NCBI GenBank assembly: GCA_031274075.1
Contig: JAISQQ010000081.1
Location: forward strand, 1-9,131
DNA length: 9,131 bases
From: Accumulibacter sp.
GTDB taxonomy: Bacteria; Pseudomonadota; Gammaproteobacteria; Burkholderiales; Rhodocyclaceae
Reading direction: 5' to 3'
Both the position numbers and the translations under genes were made by a program. The notes below the pieces were generated by a model. That model was not told the origin of the DNA. It made no database searches and saw only the letters and a list, made by a program, of their open reading frames with translations. Position 1 is the first letter of the stretch, and each line of letters begins with the position of its first letter. This document shows, one piece after another, positions 1 through 6,162 of this stretch.

Positions 1-54
1 CTTCTGCCCCGCAACGGCTGTGGTCGCGTCATTCCCGCCGTTGCGGGGCAGAAG
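1..54. repeat. Perfect 18-bp inverted repeat (strong hairpin)
   Basis: Bases 1-18 (CTTCTGCCCCGCAACGGC) are the exact reverse complement of bases 37-54, with an 18-base loop. As RNA this would be a very stable GC-rich hairpin. There is no U-run after it, so it is not a classical intrinsic terminator. It could be a terminator for a gene left of the window, a REP-like palindrome, or the end of a small repeat element. The left arm begins exactly at the window edge, so the repeat may extend further. Confidence 0.8.
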
Positions 55-96
55 CCCCGCGCTCCCAGGAACCCCTCGCGTAGGGCGGATGCTGAT

Positions 97-187
97 CAGA
101 AGACAGAGGACAGAGGACAGTTCGGTTACCGGGCGCTTCGCGCCCGCAAATATTACTGTCTTCTGTCCTCTGTCCTCTGTCCTCTGG
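97..187. repeat. Inverted arrays of a 7-bp repeat (CAGAGGA) around a small hairpin
   Basis: The left arm (97-120) reads CAGAAGA, CAGAGGA, CAGAGGA, CAG. The right arm (156-187) is the same motif on the other strand: CTG, TCTTCTG, then TCCTCTG three times. Left 97-120 can pair with right 163-186 with a single mismatch in 24 positions. Between the arms lies a second hairpin at 131-145 (GGGCGC, loop TTC, GCGCCC). The whole could fold into a long stem with an inner stem-loop. It looks like a non-coding interspersed or MITE-like element, not a gene. No known family is recognised. The two arms have different copy numbers (3 against 4 units), which suggests slippage. Confidence 0.75.
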
Positions 188-222
188 ATTCCCGGAGATC
201 GTGCGATGCCCCCGCGTCCAAA

Positions 223-242
223 GCGTTTTTTGGGCTAAACGC
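223..242. other. Small inverted repeat upstream of the ftsK -10 box
   Basis: GCGTTT (223-228) and AAACGC (237-242) can pair over an 8-base loop. It lies 13 bases before the TATAAT box, across the place where a -35 element would be. It could be an operator or the end of a terminator from the left. The stem is only 6 bp, so this is weak. Confidence 0.25.
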
Positions 243-255
243 GGCGACTGCCCGC

Positions 256-261
256 TATAAT
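256..261 (+). promoter_or_regulatory. Candidate -10 box for ftsK
   Basis: There is an exact TATAAT at 256-261, in otherwise GC-rich DNA, 22 bases before the first ftsK ATG. Transcription would start near 268 and give a very short leader. No convincing -35 hexamer sits at 16-18 bases spacing: TTGGGC at 230-235 would leave a 20-base spacer. The upstream promoter half may be weak or activator-dependent. Confidence 0.45.
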
Positions 262-283
262 CCGCTTTTGACCTGTACGACGG

Positions 284-2614
284 ATGGTGATGGCTGCGCA
301 GTACAAACCCATGACCCGGCTCACCCGCGACACCGCTCCGCCAAGCCCGCTTCCGGAGAAAATCGGCTTCATCCTCCAGGAATCGCGCTGGCTGGCGCTG
401 ATCGTGCTGGCGGCTTTTCTCGGCCTGTCCTTGTGGGGATTCGACCGCGCCGATCCTGGGTGGTCGCACGCGGTTTCCGTCAGCGCCGTGCATAATCCCG
501 CCGGACGCAGCGGCGCCTGGCTGGCCGACGTGCTGCTCTACATCTTCGGTTTTTCGGCGTGGTGGTGGGTCGTCCTCCTGCTGGCCCTGGTCGCCTGGGG
601 CTACCACCGGCTCGATGGGCTGCGTCCGGCCGACCGCCGGCCGCTGTACATCGCCCTGGCCGGTTTTGTCTTGCTGATCCTCGCCAGCTGCGCCTTGGAA
701 TCCCTGCGCTTTTACTCGCACCAGGCCGAGTTGCCGCTGTCGCCGGGCGGGATGCTGGGACAGGAACTGGGCCGCCTGGCGGTCGGCTGCTTCGGCTACA
801 CCGGCGCGACGCTGGCGCTGATCGCCGCGTGGGCGTTCGGCTGGAGCCTTTTTTCCGGCATCTCCTGGCTGTCCGCCGTCGAGCGTCTGGGCGCCTTGCT
901 GGAAAAGCTGTTCCGGGGCGCGCGCCGCCTGATCGAGCGCTGGCAGGACTGGCGTATCGGCCGCGAGGTGGCGCGCGAGCGCGAAGCGGTGGTCGAGGAC
1001 GAGAAACGCCGCGAGGCGCCGCGCGGGCCGATCTACATCGAGACGCCGCTGCCCGAAGCGCCGGTGTCGCCCAAGGTGGAGCGGCGCAGGGAGCGCGAGC
1101 GGCAGACGCCGCTGTTTCCCGAAGCCGTCGCCGGCGGGCTGCTGCCGCCGCTGCATCTGCTGGAACCGGCGGCCGCCGCGGCCGAGACGGTCAGCGCCGA
1201 GGTGCTCGAATTCACCTCGCGCCTGATCGAGCGCAAGCTGGCGGATTTCGGCGTGCAGGTGAAGGTGCTGGCGGCGTATCCGGGACCGGTGATCACGCGC
1301 TACGAAATCGAGCCGGCGGTCGGCGTGAAAGGCTCGCAGATCGTCAACCTGGCCAAGGACGTGGCGCGTTCGCTGTCGCTGGCGTCGATCCGCGTGGTCG
1401 AGACGGTGCCGGGAAAGTCGTGCATGGCGCTGGAACTGCCCAACGCCAAGCGCCAGATGGTGCGCCTGTCGGAAATCATTTCCAGCCATGCCTACAACGC
1501 CATGTCCTCGCCGCTGGCGATGACGCTCGGCAAGGACATCGGCGGCCAGCCGGTGGTCGTCGACCTGGGCAAGATGCCGCACCTCCTGGTCGCGGGGACG
1601 ACTGGCTCAGGCAAGTCGGTGGGCATCAACGCGATGATCCTTTCGCTGCTCTACAAGTCGGAGCCGGACAAGGTGCGCCTGATCCTGATCGACCCGAAGA
1701 TGCTGGAATTGTCGATCTACGAGGGCATTCCGCACCTCCTGGCGCCGGTGGTGGTCGACATGAAGCAGGCCGCCAACGCGCTCAACTGGTGCGTCGGCGA
1801 GATGGAACGCCGCTACAAGCTGATGTCGGCAATGGGCGTGCGCAACATTGCCGGCCTCAACCACCGCGTCAAGGACGCCGAAAGGCTCGGCGACACGCTC
1901 GACAACCCGCTCTCGCTGACGCCGGAATCCCCCGAGCCGCTGGCCGCCATGCCGTACATCGTGGTGATCATCGACGAACTGGCCGACCTGATGATGATCG
2001 CCGGCAAGAAGGTCGAGCAGCTCATCGCGCGCCTGGCGCAGAAAGCGCGCGCCGCCGGCATCCACCTGATCCTGGCGACGCAGCGGCCGTCGGTCGACGT
2101 GATCACCGGGCTGATCAAGGCCAACATCCCGACGCGCATGTCCTTCCAGGTCTCATCCAAGATCGATTCGCGCACGATTCTCGACCAGATGGGCGCGGAA
2201 GCGCTGCTCGGCCAGGGCGACATGCTCTACCTCGCGCCGGGCACCGGCTACCCGACGCGCGTGCACGGCGCCTTCGTCGCCGACGACGAAGTGCATCGCG
2301 TCGTCGACTACCTCAAGACCGCGGGCGCGCCGGATTACGTCGAAGGCGTATTGAGCGGCGGCGGCGACTTCGACGACGAAGAAGGCGGCGACGGCGAGAA
2401 CGACGGCGACGCCGAAGCCGATCCGCTGTACGACCAGGCGGTGGACATCGTGCTGAAAAACCGCCGCGCGTCGATTTCGCTGGTGCAGCGCCACCTGCGC
2501 ATCGGCTACAACCGTTCGGCGCGGCTCATCGAAGCGATGGAAAAAGCCGGGCTGGTGTCGGCGATGGACGGGCGCGGCGGACGCGAGGTACTGGGGAGGA
2601 AGGCCGAGGAATGA
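284..2614 (+). CDS. ftsK: DNA translocase FtsK
   Basis: Septum-anchored, ATP-driven double-stranded DNA pump. In the family it clears the chromosome terminus from the closing septum, is guided by KOPS sequences, and activates XerCD recombination at dif. The 776 aa show four hydrophobic membrane segments (about residues 36-53, 78-106, 120-138 and 163-190). A charged, coiled linker (about 200-275) follows, shorter than the long linker of E. coli FtsK. The RecA-like motor has Walker A GTTGSGKS at 438-445 and Walker B with VIIDELAD at 561-568. After a very acidic stretch (about 695-713) comes a C-terminal winged-helix gamma domain (about 714-772). The architecture is complete. In-frame ATGs at 284, 290 and 311 are all possible starts, none with a clear ribosome site; 284 is the longest. 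The stop overlaps the lolA start by 4 bases, so the two are probably translationally coupled. Confidence 0.96.
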   Translation: MVMAAQYKPMTRLTRDTAPPSPLPEKIGFILQESRWLALIVLAAFLGLSLWGFDRADPGWSHAVSVSAVHNPAGRSGAWLADVLLYIFGFSAWWWVVLLLALVAWGYHRLDGLRPADRRPLYIALAGFVLLILASCALESLRFYSHQAELPLSPGGMLGQELGRLAVGCFGYTGATLALIAAWAFGWSLFSGISWLSAVERLGALLEKLFRGARRLIERWQDWRIGREVAREREAVVEDEKRREAPRGPIYIETPLPEAPVSPKVERRRERERQTPLFPEAVAGGLLPPLHLLEPAAAAAETVSAEVLEFTSRLIERKLADFGVQVKVLAAYPGPVITRYEIEPAVGVKGSQIVNLAKDVARSLSLASIRVVETVPGKSCMALELPNAKRQMVRLSEIISSHAYNAMSSPLAMTLGKDIGGQPVVVDLGKMPHLLVAGTTGSGKSVGINAMILSLLYKSEPDKVRLILIDPKMLELSIYEGIPHLLAPVVVDMKQAANALNWCVGEMERRYKLMSAMGVRNIAGLNHRVKDAERLGDTLDNPLSLTPESPEPLAAMPYIVVIIDELADLMMIAGKKVEQLIARLAQKARAAGIHLILATQRPSVDVITGLIKANIPTRMSFQVSSKIDSRTILDQMGAEALLGQGDMLYLAPGTGYPTRVHGAFVADDEVHRVVDYLKTAGAPDYVEGVLSGGGDFDDEEGGDGENDGDAEADPLYDQAVDIVLKNRRASISLVQRHLRIGYNRSARLIEAMEKAGLVSAMDGRGGREVLGRKAEE

Positions 2615-3309
2615 GCCACGCGGCGATCCCCCATCCCATTCCTCGCTTCGGACGGGCGCGGCGCGAACAGGCCCGGAAAGACGGGCGCTGCCGGCGCTTT
2701 TTCTCCGGGGTTTTGTATCTCTGCGCCCTGCTCTTCGTCCGCCCCGCCGAGGCCGGCGCGATCGACAAGCTCTACCGTTTCCTCGATACGACGACGACCC
2801 TGAGCGCCGATTTCGCGCAGATCGTGGTGGCCAAGAACGGCCGGCGGCCGCAGCGCTCGGCCGGGACGATGCTGATCTGGCGTCCGGGCAAATTCCGCTG
2901 GCAGATCGACGAGCCCTACAGCCAGTTGCTGGTCGGCGACGGCGAGCGGGTCTGGATGTACGACCCGGACCTGCGCCAGGCGACGGTAAGCAGGATGGAC
3001 GCCGCGCTGGGCAGCACGCCGGCGGCCCTGCTGGTCGGAACGGACACGCTGGAAAAGAACTTCGAGCTGCGCGAACTGGAAGCGCGCGAAGGACTGGAAT
3101 GGGTCGAAGCGCAGCCCAGGTCGCCGGACGGCGGCTTTGAAAAGCTGCACCTGGGATTCGACGGCGAAGAGCTGAAGGCGATGGAGCTGTACGACAATTT
3201 CGGGCAGACGACTTCGCTCCTTTTTTCCAACCCACGGCGAAACCAGCCCCTGCCGGACGCGCTGTTCCGCTTCGCGCCGCCCGCCGGCGTCGACGTCATT
3301 GGCCAATGA
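2611..3309 (+). CDS. lolA: Outer-membrane lipoprotein carrier protein LolA
   Basis: Periplasmic chaperone that accepts lipoproteins from the inner-membrane LolCDE complex and hands them to the outer-membrane receptor (LolB). The product is 232 aa. The ATG sits in an ATGA overlap with the ftsK stop and has GGGGAGGA at 2593-2600 upstream, so this start is well supported. A basic n-region of about 29 residues, unusually long for a signal peptide, precedes a hydrophobic core (about 30-43) and a likely signal peptidase I site after AEA (46-48). The mature part has LolA family features: LSADFAQ near its start, RPGKFRW followed by [11 protein letters not shown], then [11 protein letters not shown], and a late LYDNFGQTT. 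The position between ftsK and rarA matches the conserved order in beta- and gammaproteobacteria. Its last 64 bases lie inside a direct repeat that recurs after the endonuclease gene; this left copy is the full-length gene. Confidence 0.95.
   Translation: MSHAAIPHPIPRFGRARREQARKDGRCRRFFSGVLYLCALLFVRPAEAGAIDKLYRFLDTTTTLSADFAQIVVAKNGRRPQRSAGTMLIWRPGKFRWQIDEPYSQLLVGDGERVWMYDPDLRQATVSRMDAALGSTPAALLVGTDTLEKNFELRELEAREGLEWVEAQPRSPDGGFEKLHLGFDGEELKAMELYDNFGQTTSLLFSNPRRNQPLPDALFRFAPPAGVDVIGQ
3296..3309. other. 14-bp perfect palindrome over the lolA stop codon
   Basis: TCATTGGCCAATGA reads the same on both strands and ends with the lolA TGA. In the right copy of the duplication (6057-6070) one base differs (A at 6061), so the symmetry is broken there. 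It may be chance in coding DNA, or a protein-binding site upstream of the methyltransferase. Confidence 0.35.
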
Positions 3310-3312
3310 GCG

Positions 3313-3374
3313 GTGACTGACCTGTTCGTCCAGGCGCATCCGGCGCCGCTCGCCGAGGCCGTCGGGCAGCGGCA
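3313..3374 (+). pseudogene. rarA 5' remnant left of the inserted R-M genes
   Basis: Starting at GTG 3313, three bases after the lolA stop, the frame encodes MTDLFVQAHPAPLAEA and then VGQRQ. This is the N-terminus of RarA (intact copy from 6074) with residues 17-25 missing. The 27-base deletion lies between the near-repeats GAGGCC and GAGGTC still seen at 6116-6121 and 6143-6148, and it keeps the frame. The remnant has no ATPase motifs and cannot be functional RarA. Its frame has no stop before the methyltransferase, so it may act as a leader or a fused N-terminal extension for that gene. Confidence 0.85.
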
Positions 3375-3383
3375 AAACCGTCA

Positions 3384-3413
3384 TTGGAGAAAGAAAAACG
3401 AGTTTGCTAATAT
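3384..3413 (+). promoter_or_regulatory. Possible promoter of the methyltransferase gene
   Basis: TTGGAG (3384-3389), 18 bases, then TAATAT (3408-3413) preceded by TGC, which resembles an extended -10. Both boxes are poor to moderate matches. Transcription would start at about 3420, almost on the ATG at 3421, and would give a leaderless message. Leaderless messages are known in some type II systems. The short AT-rich block is the only one between the rarA remnant and the gene. Confidence 0.25.
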
Positions 3414-4914
3414 GACTTGCATGGATACAGTGGTGGACATCCGGGCGGCGGACATCGGCGAGCGGGAAAGGAAGGGAGGAATCGGACAGTTCTTTACTTC
3501 TTCGATGGTGGCCGATTTCATGGCTTCGATGTTCGGCCCCTTGCCGCAAACGGTACGGATACTCGATGCCGGAGCGGGATATGGGATGTTGACCACCGCT
3601 TTTGTCGCCCGTTGCTGTGCCGCTGGCGATGTTCGCGCCATTGAAGCGACTCTCTACGAAATCGACGGCCAGGTCCTGGATGTACTGAATGCCGCCATGC
3701 GGGACTGCGGGCGGCTCTGCGCCGCGTCCAACATCCGCTTTTCGTTCACCATTCATGCCACTGATTTCATCCATGAAATGTCTACCCGGCTGACGGAGGG
3801 TTTATTCGGTTCCGCGCCGCCAGTTTTCGACGCGGCGATCGTCAATCCGCCTTATCGCAAGATCGGCGTGGATTCACGGGAACGCAAAAGTCTTCACGCC
3901 GCCGGTATCGACACGGGCAATCTTTATACTGCTTTTATCGCCCTGATTTACCGGCTGCTGGCTCCCGACGGGCAATTGGTCGCCATCACTCCCCGGAGTT
4001 TTTGCAACGGCCCTTATTTTCGTTCGTTCCGAAAAGATATTCTCAAGCGGATGGAACTGCGCCGCATCCATGTCTTCGAATCCCGGCGGGCGGCGTTCCG
4101 GGAGGACAATGTACTTCAGGAAAACATCATCTTTCATGCGGCCAAAGGTAATCGGCAGCCACATGAAATAATCATTTCGGCCAGCAGTGGAAAAGAGGGA
4201 GGGGAAATTACGCAAGCTGTGCTTCCCTTCGCCGAGGTTGTACATCCCGAAGACGCGGAAAAATTCATCCGTATTCCATCGGCGGTCGATCATGCCGCCG
4301 CAAGGGAAACTTTGTCCGGCCTGGGTGAAAGCCTTGCCTCTCTGGGCATCACGGTCTCCACCGGGCCGGTCGTAGACTTCAGATTCAGGGAATCGCTGCG
4401 CAGGAAACCCGAACCCGGAACCGCGCCCTTGCTCTACCCGTGCCATTTCAACGGCGGCACGGTGTGTTGGCCGAAGCTCGACGCCCGCAAGCCCAACGCC
4501 ATAGTGGATAATGCCAAAACCCGTTCATGGCTGGTGCCGTCGGGAACTTATCTACTGACAAAACGGTTTTCCGCAAAGGAAGAGCGGCGGCGGCTGGTAG
4601 CGTGCGTGTTCGATCCCGGCAGGGTCAAGGCGGAGTGGGTCGGCTTTGAAAATCACTTGAATTATTTCCACGAAAATGGCGGCGGATTGGAGCCTGCTCT
4701 CGCCGCCGGGCTGTTCGCCTTCCTGAATTCAACGGTGGTCGATCAATATTTCCGCGGCTTCAGTGGACATACGCAGGTGAACGCCACCGACCTGCGGGCA
4801 CTACCGTATCCCGGTCGCAATACACTTCAGACGATCGGGCGAGAACTGCCCGCGTTTGATCTGGCGCAGAATGAAATCGATCAAATCGTCGGCAGGCACA
4901 TCCATGCCGGATAA
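3412..4914 (+). CDS. BsuBI/PstI-family adenine-N6 DNA methyltransferase
   Basis: Modification enzyme of a type II system. By family it transfers a methyl group from S-adenosylmethionine to N6 of adenine, expected in CTGCAG, and so protects host DNA from the partner nuclease. From ATG 3412 it is 500 aa, close to the roughly 500 aa of M.PstI and M.BsuBI. Visible motifs: GQFFTSS (25-31), the SAM-binding loop DAGAGYG (52-58), catalytic NPPY (145-148) with TGNLYTAFI after it, and AITPRSF (191-197). The C-terminal half would hold the target-recognition region; near its end is QYFRGFSGHTQVNATDLRALPYP, given here as two parts: QYFRGFSGHTQV then NATDLRALPYP. The start is uncertain: 3412 and 3421 both lack a good ribosome site, and the frame is open back to GTG 3313 in the rarA remnant, which would give 533 aa. 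The gene overlaps the endonuclease by 11 bases. Its composition is more AT-rich than its neighbours. It appears intact. Confidence 0.93.
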   Translation: MTCMDTVVDIRAADIGERERKGGIGQFFTSSMVADFMASMFGPLPQTVRILDAGAGYGMLTTAFVARCCAAGDVRAIEATLYEIDGQVLDVLNAAMRDCGRLCAASNIRFSFTIHATDFIHEMSTRLTEGLFGSAPPVFDAAIVNPPYRKIGVDSRERKSLHAAGIDTGNLYTAFIALIYRLLAPDGQLVAITPRSFCNGPYFRSFRKDILKRMELRRIHVFESRRAAFREDNVLQENIIFHAAKGNRQPHEIIISASSGKEGGEITQAVLPFAEVVHPEDAEKFIRIPSAVDHAAARETLSGLGESLASLGITVSTGPVVDFRFRESLRRKPEPGTAPLLYPCHFNGGTVCWPKLDARKPNAIVDNAKTRSWLVPSGTYLLTKRFSAKEERRRLVACVFDPGRVKAEWVGFENHLNYFHENGGGLEPALAAGLFAFLNSTVVDQYFRGFSGHTQVNATDLRALPYPGRNTLQTIGRELPAFDLAQNEIDQIVGRHIHAG

Positions 4915-5908
4915 GACCGCTCGCCAACCAGGCACGGACAGGAAACGCCTGACGGAAGCGGTCGAGGTGCTGAATGCCTTGCGATTCGGCCAGAAGCAAC
5001 GGAATGAAACCGCCGCCTATACCCTGTTGGCATTGCTCGATCTTCATCCGGACAGGCCCTGGTCGGAAGCACAGACGCCGTTGCGCGGCATCACGCCGAT
5101 CATCGATTTCATTGCTAAGACCTACGGTATTCGCTATGCGCCGAACACTCGTGAAACCATCCGTGACGACGCGGTAAAGTTTTTCGTGGAGGAAGGCTTG
5201 CTGCTGCGTAATCCCGACAATCCGGAACGACCGACGAACAGCCGCAAGACGGCATATCAGATTGAACCCAGCGCGCTTGCGCTGGTGCGTAAAGTGGGGA
5301 CTCGCGGATGGAACTCCGCCTTGCGAAAATATCTCATGGAACGCGAAGCCATAAAACGTGAAATCGCTCGCGGACGCAATTTGACGCGCGTGCCGGTCAC
5401 CTTGCCGGATGGTTCCAGCGTGAGCTTGCCACCCGGAGGCCAGAATCCACTCATCAAGGCTATCCTCGAACGATTTTGTCCCGCATTCGTTCCCGGAGGC
5501 GTGGTTCTCTATATCGGCGACACTGAAAACAAGTTCGTCCATCTTGAATCGGCGGCATTGGCGACTCTTGGCGTCGTGCTGGATTCCGCGGCAAAGATTC
5601 CCGATGTCATTGTTCGCCACACTGGCAAAAACTGGTTGTTGCTGATCGAAGCCGTTACCAGTGCCGGACCCGTGGATGGGAAGCGGCGTAAAGAATTGAA
5701 AGAACTGTTTGCCGAATGCAAGGCGGGGCTTGTTTTTGTCACTGCTTTTGAAACGCGCCGGGTCATGCAGAGATTTGTCGCTCAAATCGCGTGGGAATCC
5801 GAAGTCTGGATCGCCGAAGATCCTGATCACATGATTCATTTCAATGGCGAGAGATTCCTTGGGCCGTACCCGGATGTGTTGCCGAAGCCAAAGGGTTTTC
5901 CAGAGTAA
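4904..5908 (+). CDS. BsuBI/PstI-family type II restriction endonuclease
   Basis: Nuclease partner of the methyltransferase, expected to cut unmethylated CTGCAG. From ATG 4904 it has 334 aa; PstI and BsuBI are around 320 aa. The N-terminal half is helical and matches the family's N-terminal domain (ALRFGQKQRNETAAYTLLAL at 25-44, ITPIIDFIAKTYGIRYAPNTR at 63-83, the latter one residue over a short motif: key residues are IIDFI and YAPNTRE). The catalytic C-terminal domain has YIGDTENK (203-210), IPDVIV (232-237) and IEAVTSAGPV (248-257) followed by KRRKEL. The PD at 233-234 and E249 fit a PD-(D/E)xK-type site. The start lies inside the methyltransferase end (11-base overlap), with GGCAGG at 4891-4896; ATG 4871 or 4856 would add 11 or 16 residues. 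No separate promoter or controller gene is seen, so its lag behind the methylase may depend on gene order and coupling. It appears intact. Confidence 0.93.
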   Translation: MPDKTARQPGTDRKRLTEAVEVLNALRFGQKQRNETAAYTLLALLDLHPDRPWSEAQTPLRGITPIIDFIAKTYGIRYAPNTRETIRDDAVKFFVEEGLLLRNPDNPERPTNSRKTAYQIEPSALALVRKVGTRGWNSALRKYLMEREAIKREIARGRNLTRVPVTLPDGSSVSLPPGGQNPLIKAILERFCPAFVPGGVVLYIGDTENKFVHLESAALATLGVVLDSAAKIPDVIVRHTGKNWLLLIEAVTSAGPVDGKRRKELKELFAECKAGLVFVTAFETRRVMQRFVAQIAWESEVWIAEDPDHMIHFNGERFLGPYPDVLPKPKGFPE

Positions 5909-5932
5909 GCGAGTTTTTTGGGTGATGAAGCG

Positions 5933-6070
5933 ATGGATAGTCCGGAATTCGTTCGAATCGTGTTCGCTGATCCGACACTCTCAGCGCGTTTTTCCCGCGC
6001 GCCGGCGCCCCTGCCGGACGCGCTGTTCCGCTTCACGCCGCCCGCCGGCGTCGACGTCATAGGCCAATGA
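5933..6070 (+). pseudogene. lolA 3' remnant forming a 45-codon minigene before rarA
   Basis: From about 6007 to the TGA at 6068-6070 the DNA repeats the end of lolA ([20 protein letters not shown]). The same frame is open back to ATG 5933, giving 45 codons whose first part (MDSPEFVRIVFADPTLSARF) I do not recognise. It cannot act as LolA. The frame is also that of the endonuclease, whose TAA (5906-5908) is the only stop in between. The minigene ends 3 bases before the rarA GTG, exactly like full-length lolA in the left copy, so translating it could preserve coupling to rarA. No strong ribosome site precedes 5933. Confidence 0.6.
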
Positions 6071-6162
6071 GCGGTGAGTGACCTGTTCGTCCAGGCGCAT
6101 CCGGTGCCGCTCGCCGAGGCCCTGCGGCCGAGGACGCTCGACGAGGTCATCGGGCAGCGGCA
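6007..6162 (+). repeat. Right target duplication (lolA 3' end + rarA 5' end)
   Basis: Partner of 3246-3374. This copy holds all 156 bases, including the 27 (6122-6148) missing on the left, and runs directly into intact rarA. It therefore shows the unrearranged form of the lolA/rarA junction: lolA TGA, 3 bases, rarA GTG. Confidence 0.95.

Larger units (their letters stand above)
3246..3374 (+). repeat. Left target duplication (lolA 3' end + rarA 5' end)
   Basis: Bases 3246-3360 match 6007-6121 at 111 of 115 positions (differences at 3274, 3300, 3317 and 3344). The match resumes at 3362-3374 against 6150-6162 once 27 bases, present only in the right copy (6122-6148), are skipped. The repeat holds the end of lolA, its TGA, the GTG that would start rarA, and the first rarA codons. 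Direct copies on both sides of a restriction-modification pair are the mark of insertion with long target duplication. Confidence 0.95.
3375..6006 (+). mobile_element. Inserted BsuBI/PstI-type restriction-modification unit
   Basis: About 2.6 kb bounded by the two copies of the lolA/rarA target. It carries only the methyltransferase and endonuclease genes, with 37 bases before the first and 98 bases after the second. No transposase, integrase, terminal inverted repeats or controller (C) gene is visible. The interior is less GC-rich than the flanks: by hand count 33 of 60 bases are G/C at 5161-5220, against 41 of 60 at 6601-6660. The limits are the ends of recognisable target similarity and are uncertain by some bases. 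On the right, weak similarity to lolA (TTTTTCC, then GGCG and CCCCTGCC) may reach back to about 5984. Confidence 0.8.

Noticed and set aside
97..187. Heptad repeats as a CRISPR array
   Set aside because: Units are 7 bases, contiguous without spacers, and inverted.
29..1582. Long open frame on the - strand opposite ftsK (517 codons)
   Set aside because: High-GC shadow of ftsK. Its product is rich in H, R, Q and D with no recognisable domain, and ftsK is certain on the other strand.
559..2610. Open + frame joined upstream of lolA, giving a 916-codon frame
   Set aside because: The part before 2611 is an R/G/A-rich shadow of ftsK. The lolA start is set by the ATGA overlap, ribosome site and signal peptide.
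3375..3411. Controller (C) protein gene upstream of the methylase
   Set aside because: Only 37 bases are available before the methylase and no other small frame with helix-turn-helix features is seen in the insert.
4760..5839. 359-codon - strand frame opposite the endonuclease
   Set aside because: Shadow of the methylase end and the endonuclease. No domain is recognised, and both + strand genes have clear family motifs.
5951..5960. GTTCGAATCG, resembling a tRNA T-loop and hence a tRNA attachment site
   Set aside because: No acceptor, D or anticodon stem around it, and the flanking repeats already explain the insertion boundaries.
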